Below, in pieces: positions 1 to 8,422 of a stretch of 64,000 nt of DNA. The translations under genes were made by a program, and so were the position numbers. Source of the stretch: Aalborgiella sp963841045. GTDB taxonomy: Bacteria; Pseudomonadota; Gammaproteobacteria; Burkholderiales; Burkholderiaceae_C. How positions within the stretch are numbered: position 1 is the stretch's first letter; every line of letters begins with the position of its first letter. The notes below the pieces were generated by a model. It ran no database searches and was not told where the DNA came from. It was given only the letters and a program-made list of their open reading frames with translations. Location of the stretch: the NCBI GenBank assembly GCA_963841045.1, contig CAWJBD010000010.1, positions 62,001 to 126,000 of the forward strand. Direction: 5' to 3'.

Positions 1-320
1 CATTGGTACAAGAAAACGCAAACATGGTCATTTTGTTGATGAATGATCAGGGCTACGGTGTTATTAAAAACATTCAAGACACATATTACGGCGCCAGACG
101 TTGCTACGTAGATTTGCACACCCCAAATTATGAAAAGTTATGCGCCTCTCTGAACTTGCCACATTCACGCATTAGCAACTTGAACGATCTATCTCAAGTG
201 TTGGACAAAGCCAATTCGTGTGATGGTCCTTATATGGTTGAAATTGACATGCTCAGTATTGGGGGATTTAAGACGGTATTCGCCGGACCACCGCTCAAAC
301 CAGCTGCAACGAAATCATGA
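1..320 (+). CDS. Thiamine pyrophosphate-dependent enzyme, C-terminal fragment
   Basis: The reading frame is open from the left edge and stops at 318-320, so only about 105 residues of the C-terminal, cofactor-binding domain are present. The stretch NDQGYGVIKNIQ resembles the end of the TPP/magnesium-binding motif of acetolactate synthase and benzoylformate decarboxylase type enzymes. Such proteins usually decarboxylate 2-oxo acids. The exact reaction cannot be told from this fragment. It lies 65 bp upstream of the aspartate-dehydrogenase-like gene on the same strand. With the aldehyde dehydrogenase two genes on, it could form a decarboxylation-then-oxidation step (inference). Confidence 0.75.
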   Translation, partial: LVQENANMVILLMNDQGYGVIKNIQDTYYGARRCYVDLHTPNYEKLCASLNLPHSRISNLNDLSQVLDKANSCDGPYMVEIDMLSIGGFKTVFAGPPLKPAATKS

Positions 321-385
321 TTCGTGATGTATCAAATCAAAGTGCATTTCAGTTTTTATTTTTTTAATTTCGAGCAACAAATCAA

Positions 386-1186
386 ATGCAAACTGCGCTA
401 AAAGTAACATTGATTGGCTACGGTGCCATTGGTTCTGGTGTATGCCAGATACTTGACGCTGATCCCACTATTTCAATTGAACATATCGTGGTATCAGAAA
501 AGTACGCGAACATTGCTGATAGGAGTACCGCGAACAGGCATTTTGTGACACATGTGGATTACATCAATCGCCCTGATGTCATCATTGAGTGCGCTGGTCA
601 CTCGGCAATCGAAGAGCACGTTTTACCTGCGTTGAAAGTTGGCATACCTTGCATTGTTGCTTCAGTCGGTGCATTGTCTGCGATTGGGTTGGTCGAAAGA
701 TTAGAAGCAGCAGCAACTGCAGGCAATACTTCGGTACATTTACTATCTGGTGCCATAGGCGCAATCGATGCATTGGCGGCAGCCAGAATTGGTGGATTAG
801 ACAGTGTCCGTTATGAAGGCAGAAAACCGCCATTGGCATGGATGGGGTCGCCAGCCGAGATTGATTTTGACCTATCGAATATTAAAACAGCTACATTAAT
901 TTTCAAAGGCAGTGCGCGCGAAGCATCCAGTCAATTTCCTAAAAATGCCAATGTAGCTGCAACTGTAGCTTTAGCTGGTATTGGTTTGGATAACACACTC
1001 GTTGAGTTGTACGCTGATCCACATATTTTAGAAAACCAGCACCATGTGCAAGCCAGTGGCGCTTTTGGATTTTTTGAGTTGACGATGCGTGGCAAACCGT
1101 TGGCAGCCAATCCAAAAACATCGGCGTTAACTGTTTACAGCGTGGTTAGAGCGTTGACCAACCTTTCTCATTCATTTGCCATTTGA
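386..1186 (+). CDS. nadX: Aspartate dehydrogenase-like NAD(P)-dependent oxidoreductase
   Basis: This 266-residue protein has an N-terminal Rossmann fold with GYGAIGSG at residues 11-18. It carries the family hallmarks VASVGALS and LSGAIGAIDAL and the C-terminal HHVQASGAFGFFEL segment that closes the active site. Characterised relatives interconvert L-aspartate and iminoaspartate or oxaloacetate with NAD(P)H. Its place in a ring-cleavage and aldehyde-oxidation cluster rather than next to nadA/nadC suggests a catabolic, amine-handling role instead of NAD synthesis (inference). The next gene starts 17 bp after its stop. Confidence 0.85.
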   Translation: MQTALKVTLIGYGAIGSGVCQILDADPTISIEHIVVSEKYANIADRSTANRHFVTHVDYINRPDVIIECAGHSAIEEHVLPALKVGIPCIVASVGALSAIGLVERLEAAATAGNTSVHLLSGAIGAIDALAAARIGGLDSVRYEGRKPPLAWMGSPAEIDFDLSNIKTATLIFKGSAREASSQFPKNANVAATVALAGIGLDNTLVELYADPHILENQHHVQASGAFGFFELTMRGKPLAANPKTSALTVYSVVRALTNLSHSFAI

Positions 1187-1203
1187 AATGCCGAGATTCC
1201 ATT

Positions 1204-2688
1204 ATGTACAAGCTTGATGATTTACAGACTATCTGCATCGCGGGTAATTGGCGTGTGGGTGGCGGTGATACTTATGAAACTTTGTATCCAGCCACCGGAC
1301 AAGTGGTTGCCCGTTTGAATGCAGCCAGCATAGCGGATGTTGAAGAAGCAATAGTTGGTGCGCAGCATGCTTTTGAAAAAACCGATTGGGCTACGCTTAA
1401 ACCTCATGAACGTGCCCGTGTGCTGTACCGCGTTGCTGAGATGATTCGTTCGCGTAGCGAAGAGCTGTCTCAAAAACAACGCTTGGACAACGGCAAACCG
1501 ATATTGGAAACCCGTGCACTCGTGGCCAGTGCAGCCGGAACGTTTCAATATTTTGCTGCTGCTTGCGAGACAATGGAAGATCAATTAACGCCGATGCGTG
1601 GAGATTGCTTGACCATGAGTCTCCATGAACCAATGGGCGTTGTCGCTGCGATCACACCATGGAACTCACCAGTAGCGAGTGAAGCTCAGAAAATGGCCCC
1701 CGCATTGGCTGCGGGCAACGCGGTTATTGTCAAACCTGCTGAGATTACACCTCTACTGGCTTTAGAACTTGCGCGGATTTGTGAAGAAGCGGGTATACCG
1801 CGTGGCATCATCAGTGTTTTGCCTGGAAAAGGCTCCCTCATTGGTGATGCCATCACACGTCATCCGTTGGTTAAGCGTGTGAGCTTTACAGGTGGTACCA
1901 AAACTGGCCGGCACATTGCGCATATTGCAGCGGATAAGGTCATGCCTGTATCGCTGGAGCTGGGTGGAAAATCGCCGACTATGGTGTTTGAAGATGCCGA
2001 TATAGATCATGCTGTAGCAGGAATTTTGTACGGAATTTTCAGTTCATCAGGCGAGTCTTGCATTGCAGGCTCACGGCTATTTATTGCGCGTCCTTTATAC
2101 CAATCATTCATTGAAAAACTCGTTAAAGCCGCTCAAGCGTTGCATGTCGGTGACCCTTCAAACGAGAAAACCCAGTTAGGTCCACTGATTTCCGCTGCAC
2201 ATCGTGACAGCATTGAACGCTATGTGGCGATGGGACTTGAGGATGGCGGGAAGTTGTTGTGCGGTGGCAAACGTCCAGTAGGCGGCATCTACGACCAGGG
2301 CTATTTTTATCTACCGACCATCATTGATGGTTTATCCAACGACTCGCGTATTTGCCAAGAGGAAATATTTGGCCCAGTTTTGGTGGCCATGCCTTTTGAC
2401 AACGAAGAGGATTTAATTCAACAGGCCAACGCGAGCATGTATGCACTTGCTGCCGGAATTTGGACACAGGACTACAAACGTGCATGGCGTATTGGTCGTG
2501 CCGTCCAAGCCGGCACGGTATGGATCAACACCTACAAACAGTTTTCAATTTCTACTCCTTTTGGTGGTTGGCGCGACAGTGGTCTGGGGCGCGAAAAAGG
2601 AAGACTTGGAATATTGGAATACATGGAGCAAAAATCCATGTACTGGGGAATGAACGCTAACCCTATTGCATGGGCTTCGAATCATTAA
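1204..2688 (+). CDS. Aldehyde dehydrogenase (NAD(P)+)
   Basis: This is a 494-residue member of the ALDH superfamily. The oxyanion Asn lies in TPWNSP (N154), the general-base Glu in LELGGKSP (E252) and the nucleophilic Cys in SSGESCIAGSR (C286). PFGGWRDSGLGRE near the C-terminus is also typical. The frame stays open upstream to a TTG at 1183, but ATG 1204 gives the normal family N-terminus. It would oxidise an aldehyde made by the upstream TPP enzyme or by ring-cleavage chemistry. The substrate is not predictable from sequence. Confidence 0.92.
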   Translation: MYKLDDLQTICIAGNWRVGGGDTYETLYPATGQVVARLNAASIADVEEAIVGAQHAFEKTDWATLKPHERARVLYRVAEMIRSRSEELSQKQRLDNGKPILETRALVASAAGTFQYFAAACETMEDQLTPMRGDCLTMSLHEPMGVVAAITPWNSPVASEAQKMAPALAAGNAVIVKPAEITPLLALELARICEEAGIPRGIISVLPGKGSLIGDAITRHPLVKRVSFTGGTKTGRHIAHIAADKVMPVSLELGGKSPTMVFEDADIDHAVAGILYGIFSSSGESCIAGSRLFIARPLYQSFIEKLVKAAQALHVGDPSNEKTQLGPLISAAHRDSIERYVAMGLEDGGKLLCGGKRPVGGIYDQGYFYLPTIIDGLSNDSRICQEEIFGPVLVAMPFDNEEDLIQQANASMYALAAGIWTQDYKRAWRIGRAVQAGTVWINTYKQFSISTPFGGWRDSGLGREKGRLGILEYMEQKSMYWGMNANPIAWASNH

Positions 2689-2726
2689 TTCCATAAATCT
2701 TACAAAATTGAAAAGGGTAACAAATC

Positions 2727-3692
2727 ATGGCTGTACTTGGAATTGATGAAGTCACTTACCGCTCAGAAGACTTGTCTACCTGCAAGAAATTTTTTCTAGA
2801 CTGGGGTTTGCAACTTGTGAGTGACAGCGCTACCGAGTTGGTGTTTCATACGCTAAACGAATGTGTTGTACGCATAGCGCATCCTAGCAAGCCCGGATTG
2901 CCGCAGGGTCTTGAAGATGGGCCAACAATGGTCGAAGTGATCTGGGGAGTTGAGTCTGAAAGCGATTTGCAAACGTATGCTGAAAAGCTCCGAGATAACC
3001 CAGCTTATAACATGATCAACGGTCGCATTCGCGCCATTGACCCTAACGGTGTCACCATTGGTCTGCAAGTCAGCCGCAAAAAATCCATCACATTGGAGTG
3101 CGGTGATTTCAACACTTGGAGTCACAGACCTAGGGTCAACAAATCCGCACCGTTTTATGAACGCGCAACGCCTATCGAAGTGGGGCACGTTGTTTTTTAT
3201 GTGGATAACCGGGCAGAAGCCGTAAAGTTTTACGAAGATAAATTGGGTTTTGTCGTTTCTGACCAATATCCCAATCGAGGCAGCTTCATGCGCTGCGCCC
3301 CAAAAGGAGGCCACCATGACATGTTTTTGCTGCAATTACCCAGTGGTAAAAAAGGTTTGAATCATGTTGCTTTCACTGTACGTGATATCCATGAAGTTGT
3401 TGGTGGTGGTATGGCTATGGATCGACACGGTTGGAAAACAGAACTGGGACCTGGGCGGCACCCGATATCGTCTGCCTATTTTTGGTACTTTGAAAACCCT
3501 GCTGGTGCGCTGATCGAATACTACGCCGATGAGGATGAACTGACAGGGGAATGGCAAAGCAGAGATTTTGAACCAGGTCCCACAGTGTTTGCAGAGTGGG
3601 CTGTAGCAGGGGGTATAGATGGAAATACCCGTCGTCCTAAAGGCGCGTCTGCGCCTGCAAACAAATTTATGACGGACAAAACGAAGAGTTGA
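2727..3692 (+). CDS. VOC-family extradiol ring-cleavage dioxygenase
   Basis: This 321-residue protein consists of two vicinal-oxygen-chelate modules, as in type I extradiol dioxygenases such as 2,3-dihydroxybiphenyl dioxygenase. The C-terminal module supplies the expected iron ligands: His154 in VGHVVFYV, His213 in LNHVAFTV and Glu264 in ALIEYY. It should cleave a catechol-like ring next to one hydroxyl using O2. The RBS-like AAAGGGTAAC lies just before the ATG. It sits between the aldehyde dehydrogenase and the Rieske oxygenase genes, so the Rieske enzyme may produce its diol substrate (inference). A non-dioxygenase VOC role is possible. Confidence 0.85.
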   Translation: MAVLGIDEVTYRSEDLSTCKKFFLDWGLQLVSDSATELVFHTLNECVVRIAHPSKPGLPQGLEDGPTMVEVIWGVESESDLQTYAEKLRDNPAYNMINGRIRAIDPNGVTIGLQVSRKKSITLECGDFNTWSHRPRVNKSAPFYERATPIEVGHVVFYVDNRAEAVKFYEDKLGFVVSDQYPNRGSFMRCAPKGGHHDMFLLQLPSGKKGLNHVAFTVRDIHEVVGGGMAMDRHGWKTELGPGRHPISSAYFWYFENPAGALIEYYADEDELTGEWQSRDFEPGPTVFAEWAVAGGIDGNTRRPKGASAPANKFMTDKTKS

Positions 3693-3754
3693 TTTTTTAC
3701 CTTGGCTTTGAGAAGACAGAAATATCAGTAACAAACTTAATTAGGAGATGTCAA

Positions 3755-3985
3755 ATGAGTCGAATTATTCCCAATCATTACCACAACCCACACCAGGCAC
3801 GTAAAACACCGCCAACACCCTATGAAGACTTGTTGGGCGATTCAATAGAGCGTGCTTACGCTCAAGGTCTGCACGATGCCGCTGGAATTGTCGGCTACCT
3901 CAATGCTTGCGGTCCTTTTGCACCCAATGGGGTGCAATGGACGACAGAAATGTTTGCTTCGGAAATGAAGCGTCTTGGTGTTTGA
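3755..3985 (+). CDS. Small recombinase-like helix-turn-helix domain protein
   Basis: This 76-residue protein starts at ATG 3755 behind a clear TTAGGAGAT ribosome binding site. The ORF extends further upstream but has no better start. It resembles the small 'recombinase-like HTH' proteins annotated in oxygenase clusters of Burkholderiales. The segment LLGDSIERAYAQGLHDAAGIVGYLNA could form the helix pair, and WTTEMFASEMKRLGV the C-terminal helix. Its function is unknown. Position between the two oxygenase genes suggests either a local regulator or an accessory subunit. Only the family resemblance, recalled rather than searched, supports the HTH label. Confidence 0.7.
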   Translation: MSRIIPNHYHNPHQARKTPPTPYEDLLGDSIERAYAQGLHDAAGIVGYLNACGPFAPNGVQWTTEMFASEMKRLGV

Positions 3986-4016
3986 TTCCTGAAGATTTAT
4001 TTTATTGGAGACGAAA

Positions 4017-5039
4017 ATGACAGACTTTAGTGCTCAACAAATTGATGATTATTTAGCTACGGGTATCAAAGACCGCTGGTATGTGGTTTGCCCATCTGAT
4101 TTTCTGGGAACTCAAGCAATCAGCTTGCGACGTTTTGGATACAAATTGGCGATATGGCGCGATCAAACAACAGGTAAGGTGCATTGCGTTGAAGACCATT
4201 GTCCGCATCGTGGAGCGCCACTTTCAGCAGGCTTGGTATTAGGTGACCGACTCAGTTGTCCCTATCATGGTGTAGAGGTCAACTGCAAAGGTGTCGCAAC
4301 GCGAGTACCAGGTAATCCAGGTTGCAAGCTAGAGGGTAGCAAAGCAACCAAAGCTTTCCATGTTGTGGAAGCTGTGGGCGCCATCTTTGTTTATAACCAT
4401 TTGAACGAGGTAGAAACCCCTCCGCCGCTGCAATTGCCGGAATATATGACTTCACCGGAGTGGAGTAATTTCACTTGCTATTTAGAGTGGGGGAATGACT
4501 ACCGCTACATTTCTGATAACGTGATGGATCCTATGCATGGTGTGTTTTTGCACAAGCAATCACACACCATGTCTGAAGGCGCTAATCAAGCCGAGTTCCA
4601 GATTCGCGATATTGACAATGGTTTCATTTTTGAGAAAAAGGGACAGCGCAATGTGAATTTCGATTGGACCGAACTACAGGATACAGGGTCTTCGTGGTGG
4701 CATCGTTTAGAGATTCCTTATCCGAAAACTGGTGGTCCTGGAGGTAACTTCACCATCATCGGTATGTATGTCCCCATTGCCAAAGACCTGTGCGGAGTTA
4801 TGTTCTGGCGCTGTCGCAAAGTCAGTGGCTTAGACCGTGATATTTGGCGTTTTCTCTATAAAAATCGCTTAGAGGCGCGTCACTGGACAGTGGTTGAGCA
4901 AGATCGCGTCGCTGTTGAGTTGATGGAAATTGATGCATCAGACCGAGAAATTCTCTACTCGCACGACATGGGCATTGTTCGTCAGCGTCGTTACTTCCGC
5001 AATATCGCGGCAGAACAACTTGCCGTTACAAAAAGTTAA
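4017..5039 (+). CDS. Rieske non-haem iron oxygenase, alpha subunit
   Basis: This 340-residue protein has an N-terminal Rieske [2Fe-2S] domain with ligands Cys62/His64 (HCPHRG) and Cys81/His84 (CPYHG). The catalytic mononuclear iron site follows as NVMDPMHGVFLH, giving Asn168, Asp171, His174 and His179. Length and layout match the phthalate/vanillate (VanA-like) homomeric group, which hydroxylates or O-demethylates aromatic acids. ATG 4017 follows TTGGAGACGAAA, so the GGAG decides the start over the in-frame TTG at 4005. Its electron donor is the reductase encoded 26 bp downstream. Confidence 0.92.
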   Translation: MTDFSAQQIDDYLATGIKDRWYVVCPSDFLGTQAISLRRFGYKLAIWRDQTTGKVHCVEDHCPHRGAPLSAGLVLGDRLSCPYHGVEVNCKGVATRVPGNPGCKLEGSKATKAFHVVEAVGAIFVYNHLNEVETPPPLQLPEYMTSPEWSNFTCYLEWGNDYRYISDNVMDPMHGVFLHKQSHTMSEGANQAEFQIRDIDNGFIFEKKGQRNVNFDWTELQDTGSSWWHRLEIPYPKTGGPGGNFTIIGMYVPIAKDLCGVMFWRCRKVSGLDRDIWRFLYKNRLEARHWTVVEQDRVAVELMEIDASDREILYSHDMGIVRQRRYFRNIAAEQLAVTKS

Positions 5040-5065
5040 AACAACTCTGTTAGGTCAGTGAGAAT

Positions 5066-6025
5066 ATGAGCAATATGAATCGACTCAAACTGCGTGTACA
5101 AGCAATGCGTTATGAGGCTGAAGGCACCTTAAGCATCGAATTGCGTACGACTGATGGCAGTGCACTTCCTGTCGTTGCAGCTGGTGCGCACATTGACTTG
5201 CATCTGGATGAAGATTTGATTCGCAGCTACTCACTGGTTACTTCTCGCTGCACAGAGACTGCTTATGTGGTGGCCGTATTGTTGGATCGTGCCAGCCGTG
5301 GCGGCTCAATTTTTATACACCGCGACCTACGTGTTGGTACCGTACTTGAGGTGGGCGCACCGCGCAACCATTTCGTGCTTGACGAAAATGCTAAGCAAAC
5401 CGTGTTGATAGCAGGTGGAATTGGCATCACGCCCATCTTCAGTATGTACGCTCGTATGCAGAGTTTGGGTAAACCGGTTACGTTGTTGTACTGCGGTCGT
5501 TCACGTGCGCAAATGGCGCTACAGGATGACATCGCAGCCTTAGGAAAACCGATTGAGTGGCATATCGACGAAGAAGCCGGTTCGCCACCTGATCTGAAAG
5601 GTTTTCTCAGTCGGTTTTCGAATGATGCAGACTTTTACTGCTGTGGCCCTACACCGATGATCAACGGATTTGAGCAAACTTGTGAATCATTGGGTTTTGA
5701 AAAAGTGCACGTTGAACGATTCAGTGCGATTGTTCAACCCAAATCGGATACGCCGAGTGGCGCATACGATGTCGTGCTCAAATCATCAGGGCAAACCTTC
5801 CGCATTGAGCCTGGGCAAAGTATGTACGATGTTTTCACCACAAACAAAGTGAAGGTGGATTTCAGTTGTAAAGAGGGAATTTGCGGAACCTGCGAAACCA
5901 AGGTGTTAGAGGGAATTCCTGATCACAGGGATTCTGTTCTCAGCAAAGCAGAAAAAGCCGCCAATAAAACCATGATGGTGTGCGTTTCGGGTTGCCAAGG
6001 CGATAAGCTGGTTTTAGATTTGTAA
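5066..6025 (+). CDS. PDR/VanB-family oxygenase reductase (FMN, NAD, [2Fe-2S])
   Basis: This 319-residue protein has the three modules of phthalate dioxygenase reductase in order. An FMN-binding barrel contains RSYSL at residues 53-57. A nucleotide-binding domain contains IAGGIGITP at 115-123 and CCGPTPM at 192-198. A C-terminal plant-type ferredoxin has Cys268, Cys273, Cys276 and Cys306. It passes electrons from NAD(P)H to the Rieske oxygenase encoded directly upstream. It is the last gene of the catabolic cluster. No obvious intrinsic terminator follows. Confidence 0.93.
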   Translation: MSNMNRLKLRVQAMRYEAEGTLSIELRTTDGSALPVVAAGAHIDLHLDEDLIRSYSLVTSRCTETAYVVAVLLDRASRGGSIFIHRDLRVGTVLEVGAPRNHFVLDENAKQTVLIAGGIGITPIFSMYARMQSLGKPVTLLYCGRSRAQMALQDDIAALGKPIEWHIDEEAGSPPDLKGFLSRFSNDADFYCCGPTPMINGFEQTCESLGFEKVHVERFSAIVQPKSDTPSGAYDVVLKSSGQTFRIEPGQSMYDVFTTNKVKVDFSCKEGICGTCETKVLEGIPDHRDSVLSKAEKAANKTMMVCVSGCQGDKLVLDL

Positions 6026-6109
6026 ATAATTTTGATACTTTACGCTGTTATGTCTTCATCAAGACCACTTCTCTAGTCCAATTTATAGAAAACCGCTAAC
6101 CAATTTATG

Positions 6110-6128
6110 TGGGACACGTCGTGTCACA
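6110..6128. repeat. Near-perfect 19-bp inverted repeat at the broken end of the nuclease gene
   Basis: TGGGACACG and CGTGTCACA pair around a central T with one mismatch. It overlaps the stop codon of the degraded nuclease frame, just where family similarity stops. It could be an operator or the edge of a lost mobile element. No target-site duplication or transposase is visible. Confidence 0.5.
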
Positions 6129-6553
6129 TGCAGCAATAATGAATTGTTGATACTAATGAGCTCATGGTGGTTTGCTCATGTTGATACTTTTTAAAATGCC
6201 ATGCCTTTCCAGCTTTGATCATCTCCAAGCTCGTATCTACTCTACCAACAAAAACTCGGGAGACAGTACGTCCATAGCGGTCTAGCTTGTTATCAGGGAT
6301 TTTGACGACTTTTTATACACCAAATCAGATAAATACTCTTTGGATTTATTTCCAAAGTCTGACCTTTTTCCGGAGCGTCAATGCCAGCTAATTGAATTTT
6401 GTGTTGAGTTTTAAGGCTATCCAGTACGGTGATCGTGTCACCATCAGAGTTGCCGACTACCGTTGTCTCAAAGGCATGAGTAGACACAAAGGGCAAGCAC
6501 AATAGAATTGCTGCCAAGTGTTTAAAAACAATTTGATTGAATCGCATTGCCAA
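6124..6553 (-). pseudogene. Thermonuclease-like (SNase) gene, degraded
   Basis: The first 66 codons read as a secreted staphylococcal-nuclease-like protein: a signal peptide ending near STHAFE, then GNSDGDTITVLD and IQLAGIDAPEKGQ. Two single-base deletions follow. After the one near 6358 the next frame continues as FGNKSKEYLSDLVYKK. After the one near 6310, in a T5 run, the third frame gives DNKLDRYGRTVSRVFV and MIKAGKAWHFKKYQHEQ. Similarity then ends and the usual C-terminus is missing, stopping at 6124. With both shifts repaired it would be about 143 residues. The missing 3' part makes this a real pseudogene rather than only a sequence error. Family enzymes cut DNA and RNA and need calcium. 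Confidence 0.8.
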
Positions 6554-6757
6554 CTATTGAAAAGTGTTAACCGAAGTGACATCAGAGGTACCTAACATTT
6601 TGTTTAAGCTTAGTAAAACACAGATTATTCATCCATCACAACCACCCAGCGATATGCACATTTGGTGATTGGTCAGCAACGCTCAGCTTTAGAGAAAATT
6701 GGTGATTTGTGTGAAATTTGATGAAAATTACACCAAAATTTACACAAAATGAGATGT

Positions 6758-6776
6758 TGCTATAAATTTAATAGCA
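6758..6776. repeat. Hairpin half of the dispersed palindromic repeat
   Basis: TGCTAT-AAATTTA-ATAGCA matches the hairpin half of the dispersed repeat seen elsewhere in the window, but the GGCAATAAATACGCC half is absent. It lies 18 bp from the 3' end of tRNA-Val and could also act in transcript termination. Confidence 0.45.
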
Positions 6777-6793
6777 TGAATCCACCGTATTAA

Positions 6794-6868
6794 TGGTGGG
6801 CGATACAAGTTTCGAACTTGTGACCCCTGCAGTGTGAATGCAGTGCTCTACCCCTGAGCTAACCGCCC
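6794..6868 (-). tRNA. tRNA-Val (anticodon CAC)
   Basis: Read on the minus strand this folds as a full cloverleaf. The acceptor arms GGGCGGT and ATCGCCC pair. The D arm contains AGCTCAGGGGTAGAGC. The anticodon stem CTGCA/TGCAG encloses the loop TTCACAC with anticodon CAC. The T arm ACAAGTTCGAAACTTGT follows, and the CCA end is encoded. It reads GUG valine codons. Confidence 0.93.
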
Positions 6869-6913
6869 GATACTGGTTCAGTACAGCCTTGAATTATACA
6901 ACGACGAGGCAGA

Positions 6914-8134
6914 CTATTTGGTGCCAGACAATGATGCGGCGATGGCGCGCTTAAAGGGCATGACGGCTTCACCCAAACGCAAGGCCGCATCGCGCAGGAA
7001 GCGGGCGGGTGTGCTGTCGTTGGTGTACAGGCTGGATACCAATTGCGTGGCCAAGTACAAAGGGCGTGTGGCACGGCGGTGTGTTTTTTCAAATTGGGCC
7101 AGCAAAGACGCTGAAGCGATGTCTCTGCCTTGTGCATGTGCGGCATGAATGGCGTTAGACAAGGTTTCAACGCCCAACAGACCAAAATTGAAACCGTGCG
7201 CAGTGACGGGATGCATGCCAACCGCCGCATCGCCAACCGTGGCAAAGCGCTTGGCCACCAAACGGTGTGGATACACGCCCACCAAAGGGTAACTGTGGCG
7301 GGTGCTGATCAATGTCATGCGGCCTAATCGCCCAGCAAAGCGCTGTTGCATACTCAGTCCAAATTCTTCGGCAGGCATTTGTGCAATGGGTGCGATCTCG
7401 GTATTGGGCAGCGTTAAGACGACTGAAGAACGGTATTCTTGCGTAGCAGGGTCAGGGTTCATGGGCAAGAGTGCCAAAGTTTGTCCGTAATCAAACCATT
7501 CCCACGCGGCATGGTGGTGCGGCTCTTCATGCGTCATGCAACACACCAACATGGTTTTGCCAAAATCGTTCATGTCCGCACCAATGCCAATGGCACGGCG
7601 TGATTCAGAGAATCGACTGTCTGCAGCCACCAGCAGTTTGCCCGCCAGCTTTGCACCACTGGACAAGGTGATGTGGGCACCCTGATCATCGGTGTGCAGG
7701 CTGCTGACTTTGTCGCCACATAGTAAATCAATGTCTTGCGATTGCGCGATAGCGGCTTGTACAGATTCATAGGCCGCTTTGCGTATCAAATGGTTGGATA
7801 CCAACCAACCCAGCTCTGACTGACCACTTAGGCTGTGGCTGATGGTCATTGAAAATGGGTTGGGTCCGTTCAATACTTTGGCATCGCGCAGGGGCGACAG
7901 CGCTTGTGCTTCGATACGGTTCCAGATATCTAAATCGCGCAGCAGTTTGGCTGAGTGTTGGGTCAGGGCAATTTCGCGTCCGTCAAATGCTGGGTTGGAC
8001 AGTTGTTCTTCTTTTACTTGTTCAAGCACCGTGATGCGCAAACCTTTGCCCGATAGTGCACGTGCAAAGCTCAAGCCAGCGGGGCCTGCACCAATGATGA
8101 TGACGTCTGTTTCTGTGTTGCTGAGTGCGTTCAT
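6914..8134 (-). CDS. ubiM: FAD-dependent ubiquinone hydroxylase, UbiM type
   Basis: This 406-residue flavoprotein monooxygenase of the UbiH/UbiF/Coq6 family adds a ring hydroxyl during ubiquinone synthesis. The FAD-binding Rossmann motif IIIGAGPAGLSFA is at residues 12-24 and the second flavin motif GDAAVGMHPVTAHGFN is near residue 310. The segments DSRFSESRRAIGIG and WEWFDYGQTLALLP point to the UbiM subgroup, which in some Proteobacteria replaces one or more of UbiF, UbiH and UbiI. Which ring carbon it modifies cannot be told from sequence. It is probably co-transcribed after the small membrane-protein gene 22 bp upstream. Confidence 0.85.
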   Translation of the reverse strand: MNALSNTETDVIIIGAGPAGLSFARALSGKGLRITVLEQVKEEQLSNPAFDGREIALTQHSAKLLRDLDIWNRIEAQALSPLRDAKVLNGPNPFSMTISHSLSGQSELGWLVSNHLIRKAAYESVQAAIAQSQDIDLLCGDKVSSLHTDDQGAHITLSSGAKLAGKLLVAADSRFSESRRAIGIGADMNDFGKTMLVCCMTHEEPHHHAAWEWFDYGQTLALLPMNPDPATQEYRSSVVLTLPNTEIAPIAQMPAEEFGLSMQQRFAGRLGRMTLISTRHSYPLVGVYPHRLVAKRFATVGDAAVGMHPVTAHGFNFGLLGVETLSNAIHAAHAQGRDIASASLLAQFEKTHRRATRPLYLATQLVSSLYTNDSTPARFLRDAALRLGEAVMPFKRAIAASLSGTK

Positions 8135-8156
8135 TGATTGCCCGTTATTTGGTGAC

Positions 8157-8369
8157 TTATTTAATGTCCATGAACCATTGAATCAGGTATTTCGCAACAA
8201 AACCCACCATGCCAAAACCCAGCCCTAAAAAGATAATGAACGCACCGAACTTGCCAGCCTTTGACTCCCACGCTAATTGCCCAATGATGAACAACATGTA
8301 CAGCATAAAGCCGCCCACGCCGAATGTCATGCCGAATGCTGCGATTTGTTCTTCTGAATAACCAAACAT
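8157..8369 (-). CDS. Small membrane protein, DUF2788 family
   Basis: This 70-residue protein has two transmembrane helices, around residues 11-31 and 41-60, separated by the short polar loop AWESKAGK. The start MFGYSEEQIAAFGMTFGVGG fits the DUF2788 family as I remember it. No function is known for the family. It lies between the DUF2189 gene and ubiM on the same strand with short gaps, so the three are likely one transcript. Confidence 0.75.
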   Translation of the reverse strand: MFGYSEEQIAAFGMTFGVGGFMLYMLFIIGQLAWESKAGKFGAFIIFLGLGFGMVGFVAKYLIQWFMDIK

Positions 8370-8422
8370 ACTCTATAAATAAACTTAAGTTTCAAATCCT
8401 GTTTGTGTTTGCCATTAATTTG

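Noticed and set aside
1183..1203. TTG 1183 as start of the aldehyde dehydrogenase
   Set aside because: It adds MKCRDSI, unlike the family N-terminus, and overlaps the stop of the upstream gene. ATG 1204 fits better.
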